Source of the DNA: Cytophagales bacterium | GTDB lineage: Bacteria; Bacteroidota; Bacteroidia; Cytophagales; 172606-1 | Reading direction: 5' to 3' | Length of the DNA stretch: 64,000 nucleotides | Assembly: GCA_030448185.1 (NCBI GenBank) | Contig: JAUJNL010000019.1 | Location: 18,369 to 82,368, forward strand | In this document: positions 42,524 through 54,536 of the stretch, piece after piece | How positions within the stretch are numbered: position 1 is the stretch's first letter | Layout: each line of letters opens with the position of its first letter | Made by a program: the position numbers and the translations under genes | The notes under the pieces: generated by a model | What the model was told of the DNA's origin: nothing | The model's input: the letters and a program-made list of their open reading frames with translations, nothing else | The model's database searches: none

Positions 42524-45500
42524 TTAATTCACTAGTACAATCCACGCTGAGCCATTCCATTGTTTGATTCTGCCAGTGGATGTGTCTAACCACAACATGC
42601 CTGTAAGGGGTGAAGTTGGAGCAGTAGTACTCACATTCATCTGTCCGCCCTGGCGGCTTCCATTCAGAGCGGCAGGAGCAGCTACTTCCTCAGTATAGGT
42701 AACCACGATTGAATATATACGATGCCTGATTTTAAAAACATCTGACAGATTTTCGTATGCATACCTTTGCATATCTACCATCAGCCTGTAGGTATAATTT
42801 TGATTATCAACCACCTGATTAACATTAGGGGGAACTGTTTGAGAACCATCACCAGGAGTACCTGAAGAACTCCAGCTGGCAATCGGCTGATTTATAGCTC
42901 CTCCAATGGGTTTGCGGTAGAGCCGTACATCGATGTTACCGTCTACCTCATCATCATAAAAATTTATTTTGATATTTTGAATAGTAGCCCCGTGCGGGAG
43001 ATGAACCGGAGCTGCTACCTTTGTATCGATGTCTTCATCGGATATGAATAAAAACCCAGCCTCGTAATCATAGTATTTGATTACATCGTATCTCTTCCCG
43101 GTACCTACGAAATCAGTAGGATCTATCGAATAAAATCTGGTGATGTGGGAGGAAGGTGCCGATGGAACGTTGGGAGCACTCCACTTACTACCATCCCAGG
43201 TAAGGACTTTTTCCGTTGTCGGCAGTTGTAATACTGCTAAGAGCCGCATCCAGAGCCTTACTTTGTAACTGATTAGCGTTCCAGATAGCTGTAGTGTTCT
43301 GAGCATTAAAAGTAGTGCCAGTTAATGAGAGCCCCGTGCCAGTTGTATAAGTAGTATTATTATCAGCAGCCGGAGCCCAGGTAGTTCCATCCCATTTTAA
43401 GGCTTGACCAGTAGTGGCACTCATCTGACTGATCTTTTCACCAGTAATGGCTCCGTTCCCAATCTTACCATTTGTAACCGCATTGGGGCTAGATCAACGG
43501 TAGCAACGGTAGCATCCTGAATTTGAGTACTAGTGACAGCACCAGGGTTAATTTTATTTGTAGTAATAGAGTTATTCAGAATCGTTAATACTCCAGCACT
43601 ATTCATAGTGGCATCACCACTCAATACCTGCTCCTGGGCTTGATTAGAGGCATTTCCTACTAATATTCGTCCAGTGGTCAGGGTGGATGAAGCAAAATTG
43701 CTTTTATTTTCCCATTGGGGTGTGCCAGAGGTATTGGTTGTCAACACCTTATTGGCATCGGTGCTCCCGGCTGAACTCATTTTACCAACGGTAATCGCCC
43801 CAGAGGCCAGCTCGTTGTTGCCAATGGCGCCTGCTTTGATCTGCAAGGCTGAAAATGTACCCGTTATGTCGCCGTCAGCTGTAGAGAGGTTAGTAATATC
43901 ATCACTGGCATTGGTATCTCCCGTATTCGTAATAGCACTACCACTGATACTGATGCCTGTACCTGCAGAATACATTGTATTATTGTCCGTATCAGCAACC
44001 CAAGAAGTGCCGTTCCATTTCAGCACTTTGTTATTGTCTGCCACTCCCAATATGGGGGTAGCTACCGGATTACCCTGAATTTTAGCAATAGCAGTAGTAT
44101 TCAAGCTCCCGGTAACATCCCCGCCTGCGGTAGCATCAAGCGTTGAACCAGATACACTAAGTCCGGAAGTTGCTCCTAATGCTATGGCTCCGGTTGCCCC
44201 GCCAACACTAGTTACCCCGGCGTTTGCAACCGGACTCAGGTCTACATCTTTGTTTACTCCGTTCTCCGTAATTCTTAGGGTATTCCCAATCAAAGCAGCA
44301 GAACTAATTAACTCGTTACTCGTACTTTCATCAGGGTGTGTAACTGTGTGTGACGAACCCGTCAACCCTAAAGCTGCTCCTGTCTAGGTCAGAGACTGGA
44401 TTTCATTAGTTGGGCTATTATCGGCATCAGCTGGCAGAACGGCTGGTCTCCACTGATTAGCTGCACTATTCCAAGTAAGTACCTGTCCGTCGGTAGCACC
44501 CATTTGCCCTATTTTTTCCCCGCTGACTGCTCCAGCCGCAATTACGGGATTAGGATAACTCCCGGTCAAGTCACCTCCTGCAGGACCAGTAGCTGGTCCA
44601 ATTAATGAGATCCCACTTCCCCAGTTACCTCCAGACTTAGGGCCATACAAAACGCTGGAAGAAGTATTCAGGTAGAAATCTCCGTCTGATCCTATAGAGG
44701 CAGCAGGCACTGTTGTACCACTTAGAATAGTCTTTCCATCCACCCCATTACTGCCAGCAGCACCCGCCACTCCTTGAGGTCCGGCAGGTCCCTGCGGACC
44801 AGTTGCGCCAGCAGGCCCTTGCGGTCCACTTGCACCGGCAGGTCCGATGGCTCCTACAGGTCCTTGTGGCCCTATTTCTCCTTGTGGTCCAACTGGTCCT
44901 TGAGCACCTGTATCACCTTTATCTCCTTTTACTCCTTGAATACCCGCAAGCCCTTGCGGCCCTATTTCTCCTTGTGGTCCGGTATCTCCCTTGTCCCCTT
45001 TTGCTCCTTGAGGACCAACGGGACCAACTTCACCTTGTGGTCCCTCGGGTCCCTGAGGACCAGCAGGTCCTGCTATTCCAGGATCCCCCTTATCTCCTTT
45101 TACTCCCTGCAGACCAGCAGGACCCTGTGGGCCTTGGATTCCCTCAGGTCCTACTTCCCCTTGCGGACCAACAGGGCCAGCAGGCCCTTGTGGACCCACT
45201 TCCCCTTGTGGTCCCTGCGGGCCAGCGGGGCCTTGAGGTCCGGTGTCTCCCTTGTCTCCTTGAGGTCCAACCGGTCCTGCTAAACCAGTATCACCTTTAT
45301 CTCCTTTTGATCCTTGGATACCTGCTACTCCCTGCGGACCGATAGGCCCTATTTCACCTTGTGGTCCTTGCGGACCAACTTCACCTTGGGGACCAGTTGC
45401 GCCAACAGGGCCAGCAGGCCCTTGTGGACCCATATCGCCTTTATCCCCTTTCAAACCCTGAGGGCCAGTTAACCCTTGAGGTCCAACTGGTCCTTGAGGA

Positions 45501-47302
45501 CCAACATCTCCTCTATCACCCTTGTCCCCTTTTGCTCCTTGAGGGCCTACCATCGATACACCGCTTCCCCAATTGCCAGCTGTTTTGGGTCCGAACAAAA
45601 CATTATTACTAACATTTATGTAAAAATCCCCATCAGCTCCTGCACTTCCAGTAGGGTTACCAGTTCCGTTTAAGATAGTGCGTCCATCAGCTCCTGCTGA
45701 ACCAGTCGCACCCGGGCTTCCAGGAATTCCTTGCGGTCCCTGGAGGCCAACCGGACCTTGCATTCCTTGTGAACCTGTTGGTCCTTGAGGACCAATTAAA
45801 GAAATACCACTTCCCCAACCACCTGATATCTTGGGTCCAAACAGCACACTGGTATTTGTATTAATATAAAAATCCCCATCATTACCGGTGGTACCAGGAT
45901 CAGTTGTCCCATTTAGAATTGTCCGTCCGCTTATACCCGCAAGCCCTTGCGGCCCTATTTCTCCTTGTGGTCCGGTATCTCCCTTGTCCCCTTTTACTCC
46001 TTGTGGCCCGGTTAACCCTTGTGGGCCTTGGATACCCTGAGGCCCAATATCTCCCTTATCTCCTTTTGGCCCTTGCGGTCCGACTTCTCCCTGAGAACCC
46101 GTATCTCCTTTTGCTCCCTGAGCTCCGGCAGGCCCTTGGGGGCCAGCTATTCCTTGTAATCCCTGATCGCCTTTGGCTCCCTGCGGCCCCATCAATTCAA
46201 TTCCTGTTCCCCAACCACTTGCGGATTTAGGTCCGAAAAGAGTAGCGGTACTTCTATTCAAATAGAAGTCGCCGGTAGTTCCCTCATCGGTTGGGTTCGC
46301 AATGCCACTTAAAATAGTCTTTCCATCTGCCCCATTACTACCAGCAGCGCCAGCCACTCCCTGAGGCCCGGCAGGTCCGATGGCTCCTGCGGGTCCTTGT
46401 GGCCCTATTTCTCCTTGTGGTCCAACTGGTCCTTGAGCACCTGTATCACCTTTATCTCCTTTTACTCCTTGAATACCCGCAAGCCCCTGCAGCCCTTGCG
46501 GTCCGGTTGCACCAGTCGGACCAACTGGACCAACTTCGCCTTTATCCCCTTTCAAACCCTGAGGGCCAGTTAACCCCTGCGGGCCTACTTCTCCTTGAGG
46601 GCCAACATCTCCTTTATCACCCTTGTCCCCTTTTGCACCAGTCGTACCAACTTCGCCTTGTGGCCCCTCGGGTCCCTGAGGACCAGCAGGTCCTGCTATT
46701 CCAGGATCCCCCTTATCTCCTTTTACTCCCTGCAGACCAGCAGGACCCTGTGGGCCTTGGATTCCCTCAGGTCCTACTTCCCCTTGCGGACCAACAGGGC
46801 CAGCAGGCCCTTGTGGACCCTTCAAACTCATCCTTAATTGATACAATTCACCGACCCGTTCATATACTTCTCCATTTGTTGTATTCAGATAAAAATCACC
46901 TTCCTTTCCAATTGAGTTGTCTGGAAGGCTGACTCCGGTTCGCCAAGTGGTTCCAGTGGCGGTAGTACCGTTTCCTCCCAACTCAATCCACTGGGTATCT
47001 TTCCAGTAATAGAACTTCTTTTCAGAAGCGTCAAAAACTAGTAAACCATTTTCTTTAGGGGAGAGGGAAGTAGTAAATGCAGGTGCCGTACGCTGAGCCG
47101 TAGTTAGACGGGGAACCAGCAATCCTTGATTGCCAGCAGGAGAAACCAGGTCTAACACAGCGTAACTATTGGGCTGGTTCGTTCCTATTCCAACCGAATT
47201 TTGCCCTTTCGCCTCTTCATACGTCCCGGATAATACCATTAAGCAAAGAATAGCAAAAAGGGTCTGAGAATAACTCAGTTTAACGGAGTAAAAATGATAC
47301 AT
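42524..47302 (-). CDS. Large secreted collagen-like (Gly-X-Y) / tail-fibre-like protein, interrupted by an in-frame TAG and two frameshifts
   Basis: Signal peptide; long GPQGxxG stretches interspersed with [31 protein letters not shown] modules; C-terminal [25 protein letters not shown]. Confidence 0.88.
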
Positions 47303-47868
47303 GCAGGTATATCTTCAGGTAGAAATGATAAAAACAACAAAGTGATTTTTGATTAGGTCGATTCAATCATCGAATAATTTTTATCTGTTTAAGGCAGTAA
47401 ACTTGCTTTACAGGCCTGCCTGATAAGCTGATAAAAACGCCCATTCATTTTTCACCTTGAGCGTATATTCAAGTATTTTTTTATTTGGTGACTATCTAGG
47501 TTATTCAGTTTTGATAGTGTGATGTAATAAGCTCCTTTATTTGGATTGGCCCCTACACCAAACCAGGCCTCCCTCAGGATATTGTACTCTCAATTTTTCC
47601 TTATTTGCTGCTTATCCACCCCGTTGTCTTATTTAAATTTGGCCTGCTTCACGTATTCCTTTATAATTTGAGGATGTCAGTAAAAATAGATGAATGCATC
47701 TGGCTGAATCTTCCTTTTTAGCCAGCTATCATACAATACCTTAAAACGCCAGCATCTTTATCTTTTCCCCGTTTGGGAGGCTTTAAACATCTACCCTCTT
47801 TCATGCGTTGGATGATAACACAAACTATGCACGGCGTGAGTCCTTTTATTAACTAACCTTCAACCACT

Positions 47869-49388
47869 ATGCAGTCGAATAAAACTTCCCTTTGGGTACA
47901 AACCGGACAATATCCATCATTTCCTACGTTGGATGCCGACCTTAATGCAGAAGTAGTTATCGTAGGGGGTGGCATTACAGGCCTTACAACCGCTTATCTT
48001 CTTTTAAAGAAAGGAATACCGGTAATTGTGCTGGAAGCCGAGAAAATCGGGCATGGTACTACCGGCTTCAGCACCGGCCATCTTACCGCCGGCATTGATG
48101 CTGACTACAGCTTCCTCCAATCGCGGTTTGGTCCCGAAACAGCCCGGCAGGTAGCTCAATCTATGATGGAAGCCATTAATTGTGTGGAACGGATCTGCCT
48201 GGACGAAAACCTGGATGCTGATTTTGCCCGGATACCTGCTTATCAATTTACGGAAGACCCAAAGCAAGTAAAAGAACTGGAGGATGAAATAAAAGCTGCG
48301 CAGGAAGCTGGTTTGTCCTGTGAAGCAATAGACGCCGTTCCTTTACCCTTTTCAGTAGTGAAAGCTTTTAGATTGGACAATCAGGCCGACTTTCATCCTT
48401 TGAAGTTTGTTCAAGGACTATCCCAATGCATCCGGTATATGGGTGGACTTATTTTTGAAAATACCCGGGTAACGGACGTGGACGACAGTGAACCTTGCGT
48501 GGTCAGTACGCACAACGGACCAAAAGTAAGAGCCCGGCAAGTCATACTGGCTACGCATACGCCGGTTCAGTTTAATATGGTGCAAACCGAATTGCTACCC
48601 TATCAGTCTTACGTAGTAGTAGCCCAACTGAATGGACAAGAAATAGCCAAAGGTTTATACTGGGATACACTTGAATTTTACCACTACATCCGCACCTACG
48701 AAGCGGATGGAAAAAAATACCTGGTTGTCGGTGGAGAAGACCACAAAACCGGGGACCGGGAAAGGGATATTAATGAGCATTTCGAACGGCTGGAGGACTA
48801 TATCCGCACCCATTTCGGAAATCTACCCATTACGCACCGCTGGTCGGCTGAATTTTCTATTCGGCTGATGGATTGCCTTTCATTGGCCGGAGTCCCTTTG
48901 GAAAAAATAAATTCATTGCTACGGGTTTTACCGGCGATGGGCTGGTATTTAGTGTCGCTTCGGCCCTGCTGCTTACTGATCTGCTTACCGGGGTGGATAA
49001 TCCATTGGCTAAAGTATACGATCCGGCCCGGTTCAATCTGGCTGCTTCCGCCACTGATCTGGTTGAGCAAAACCTTGACTTTGCGTACCGTTTCATCAAA
49101 GATCGCTTGGTGACTGATGCTAAAAGTGTAAGTGAAGTACCTAAAGGGGAAGGACGCATTATCCGGATGGGCTTGAAACAATCAGCCGTTTACCGGGACG
49201 AAAATGACCAGCTGCATTTTCTTTCCCCAATCTGCACGCATATGCATTGTATTGTGCAATGGAATAATGCGGAGAAATCATGGGATTGTCCCTGTCACGG
49301 CGGTAGATTTAAAGCTACTGGTGAGGTACTAACCGGTCCTCCGGTGGAAGCACTCCTGCGCCAGGAAGTGGAGATAAAAAATGAATAA
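47869..49388 (+). CDS. FAD-dependent oxidoreductase with C-terminal Rieske domain, one frameshift
   Basis: ADLNAEVVIVGGGITGLTTAYLLLKKGIPVIVLEA; Rieske motifs CTHMHC and CPCHGGRF in ORF 48873-49388. Confidence 0.92.
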
Positions 49389-49566
49389 CAAACGTCTAAA
49401 CCGCTGATGGAAATGATGAAGGGATTGTCGTGATAAAATAAGCTGAATCATGATTCGCAAGATTTGCCGGAAAAGTGCTTGAATTTATATATTCCTGTTT
49501 TTCTGTAAATTCTGATTCAGGAATGAATCATCTTCATCCTTTCATCATTTCCATCAACGGTTCGGA

Positions 49567-50240
49567 CTACTCTTCTCCTATTCTCTTTACCAGTTCTTTT
49601 TTGTCAAACAGCAGACTCCAGATGGCTATGGTCTGGTTTGGTTTAAGATTTACCAGGCTATCCAGGCTATATTTTGCTGATAGCGCTTCCCAGTCCTTCT
49701 GGCTAAGTTCCTTCCCGACGCTGCCGTGGCATTTCAGACACATCTGGTTAGAGAGACTGATTGGAGCCGTGTAGAGCATATAGGTATCGTTCTGCTGCAC
49801 ATTAGGATCAACCGGCTGGTTATTCTGGACGCTGTACTGGTACGCATCGAGCAACTCTTTTTCCTTATTATTAAGCTTTACTGATACTGGCTGTCCAATG
49901 AATCGTATCCGTTTTATCTCTACGGCGTATTCCTTTTCCAGCGAATCGGTAGCTGATAACTGGTTCAGCTGGCAAAACCGGGCTGCGTTGACCAATCCTT
50001 CCTGATCAATAGCAGCGGACAACTTACGGGAGATCGCATTCTGTAACGCAGTTGAAATCGTTTCGCCATTCTGAAAAGCTTTCTCTGCGATTTGTGAGGG
50101 CGTAATGTGTCACACCTCCCGGTTCCGGATTTCTTTAGCCAGTTCCGGGCTGGAAACTGTTTTTGTTCTTTCTCCGCAACCGGTTAGTATACCTAACGCA
50201 GTCAAAGCCAATAAAAAGAATAGGTTGAAGCATCATTTTC
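49567..50240 (-). CDS. DUF3365-family heme-binding (CxxCH) lipoprotein, in-frame TGA at 50110-50112
   Basis: LTGCGERTKTVSSPELAKEIRNREV*HITPSQIAEKAFQNGETISTALQNAISRKLSAAIDQEG; ISLSNQMCLKCHG. Confidence 0.78.
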
Positions 50241-50250
50241 TCGAAAAAAC

Positions 50251-50285
50251 AAAAGCCCCGGCAAGTTACTTCTGCCGGGGTTTTT
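50251..50285. terminator. Rho-independent terminator
   Basis: aaaagccccggca / tgccggggttttt. Confidence 0.75.
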
Positions 50286-50303
50286 ACAAAATCATGCTTC
50301 TAG

Positions 50304-52244
50304 TTAAACATCAATCTGCTGCAACTGGGGTTGCCACTCACCTACATTATCCAGAATCATCAGGTATTTTACTACCTGTCCATAGTGATCCAGTAAGGCA
50401 CTTGCCGAAGCTTTTTTACCGCGACGGGCTTTCCACTACGGGGTTTGATTGATGCCGCTGCGATCCAGACCTGTCCTGATTGAGCAGGTTTTTCATCTGG
50501 TCCATTTTTCCTTTGGCATCCACCAGCGACTCAAGCGACTTACCCAACATCTCCGATGTATCATAGCCTAATTGGGTAGCTGCCATCTGATTGGCGTAAA
50601 TAATTCTATGGTTACGGTCAAATTCCAAGATCAACTGCGTAGCATTAAAAAGCTGTTCACGGGCCTCCGTATCACGCTGAGCACGCTGCATCTCCTCCTG
50701 CGTAGCCTGCAGTTCTTCCATATTCTGACGCATTTCCTCTTCCTGGGCCCCGCATCTGCTCGGTTAGCATGGTAGATTCTTCCAGTAGCCGCCCGGTGCG
50801 TTCGTTTACCTTGGCCGATGAAACGGTAGAAGCAATACTTTCGGCAATTTTCTCCACAAATTCGACCTCGTGTGACTCAAATTCATTAAACGAAGCAACT
50901 TCTACTACTCCGTACGTCTGGTCATTAACCTTTAGCGGTACAATAAGTACACTGCGTGGATTAGACTCGCCAAGACCAGAGGTAATGGTAATATAATTAT
51001 CGGGAACCTCCGTCAGATAAATCCGCTCCCCTTCCTGCCAGGCTTGGCCGGTTAACCCTTCTCCCACGTATATTTTCTGCTCAGGTATTTCTTCTTATCC
51101 CAGGCATAACAAGCCTTCAGTTCCAGAAATGGCTCTCCCGCTTCACTGTTAATAATAAATATGCCTCCCTGATTGGATCGGGTATATTTGACCAGGTTAG
51201 AGATGATATCATCACACAGCTGATTAAAGTCGCTGCTGTTACGACGCAGAATCTCTCCAAACCGGGCTTGCCCTTCCGTAGCCCAGTTACGGCGCTTATC
51301 TTCGTCAGCTACGCGTTTGAGATTATCCCGCATTTCTAGTAAAGCATTTCCCAATACATCTTTATCACTCAAAGGCTGATGATCCGCTTCGTAATTGCCA
51401 TTACCAATATTAGCGGCAAAGGTAGAAGTAGAGCGTAATCCGGCAACCAATTTATCCACCGCCTGGGCCATTTCACCAATTTCATCTTTTGCTTTCGGCC
51501 AGTTTGCGATTTTCGGGTAGTTCACCCGTACTCAGTTGTTGAATTACGTCGCGAATATGATTGATGGGCTTGGTAATCGAACGGGTCAGCAGCAAGGCGG
51601 CAGTAATTCCGATCAATACCAGTACGACTCCGATAATGATGGTTACGTTCTGTACGCTGTTGCTTGATTTTAGTACTTCACTGTCGGCAGTCTTAGCTTC
51701 TGCCGTTTTCTGCACCAGCAATTCATTTACCTGGTCCATTATTTTGTTGGAAAGCGGCAATACTTCGCCTTCCAGACGAGTAGTATTTTCCATCTTAGTC
51801 AGACCGCTGTTTTCCTCGTAATCTTCAAAGCTGCTAGTTCGGTCATGATTACTTTTTCAATAGTAAGCAGACTATCGAAATTGTTCAGTGTAGAATCCAG
51901 CACCAGTTGCTGACGCATGCCCCACGTTTTCTTTAAGGTATTGAGTTTTTCCTTCGGGGCCGGGTATTCCACTTCGTGCAGTTTCTTGAGGGCTTCCTTA
52001 TCCTCAGCATTCGTTTGCAGGTAGATCCAGTTGGTCGTGTACATTTCTCGAATTAGTGGCTAGTAGCTTAAACTCATTGAGAATGTCGCGGGGAAGGACA
52101 CACAATTTCTCCGTTTTCCCGGATGATGGATGCACTCTTTTGCAGGAAATGAAAATAAACACGATGGTAAGTGCCGAATACGACAAGCGTGGAAAAGCCT
52201 CCACTAATCTTCTGACCAATACGGGAAGTGAAACTTCTTCATAG
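50304..52244 (-). CDS. HAMP-GAF-PAS sensory protein, broken into about six ORFs
   Basis: [28 protein letters not shown] (HAMP), [31 protein letters not shown] (GAF), [32 protein letters not shown] (PAS). Confidence 0.82.
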
Positions 52245-52544
52245 ATGCGACTTGAGTATCAAAAATCTCTCTCAGTTACGATTCACTCAGGGATTAAAGT
52301 AAAATTCACGGTAAATCTCCTGGCAATATCTGCATTATTCAATCAACCTGTTGAATAACTATTTTCGTACTTGAGAGAGGACACGTAAGTTCTGTTCCGT
52401 AATCAGGAAACTCAGGCAGTAATTACGGGAAGGTATTTGAAAATTTTTGGAGGGATATCAATTCTGGTCAGTACCCACTGCTTACCTTATTCACCAGCCG
52501 GTTTTCGTCTTGTCTTTGAGTGATGCTTTCAGACGATAAAAGCA

Positions 52545-52584
52545 ATAAAAAAGCAGGCGTTTGCCTCGCTGTTTGCTTTTTTAT
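52545..52584. terminator. Terminator-like hairpin
   Basis: ataaaaaagca...tgcttttttat stem. Confidence 0.55.
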
Positions 52585-52681
52585 GTAGCGCAAATACTAT
52601 TTTTTTCCGCCGCTCAACTGCTACCCAAAGCTAAATTATTTAGGTAAAACCGTTTGTTTTCTTACAACGGTCAAAACACTT

Positions 52682-54138
<1,457 letters not shown>

Positions 54139-54536
54139 TCACTATACGAATAGCGCCTTTTCGTTGCAAATATAAACCTAAACCTGTTGATCATCCCGGT
54201 ACTTGCTGAAATGGCACTGCCCGAATACCAAATAACACAGCCCTATTAAGATTGCATCTTATCCCCTACTTGTATTCAGGATAATTGGATGAATGACAGC
54301 GAGAATGTACAGCTTTTGGACAACCAGTCCAGACATTGTCCTTATACCTTTGCGCAAACCTTACGCTAATTTTCACTAAACTTGCCCTGAAAAATCCATT
54401 AGCGTCAGCTGATCCCTGCCTCAAAAAGGGCAAAAATTTTTCCGAGCTTAAAAAGATATAAAAGATATAATTATTAAAGAGTATATTAATTAGTCTCCCC
54501 GTCACTGTCAGACGGAAACAGAATCTAAACCAATCA

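Noticed and set aside
44774-46932. + strand ORFs 44774-45283, 44803-45345, 45904-46230, 46399-46932 (Leu/Ser-rich proteins)
   Set aside because: Antisense shadows of Gly-X-Y codons in the collagen-like gene; no independent start or domain support.
44384-47302. Repetitive GGTCC/CCTTG units as a possible CRISPR array or extra micro-insert copies
   Set aside because: They are codon-level Gly-X-Y repeats without fixed repeat-spacer periodicity, and GGACC-like words here are native to the gene.
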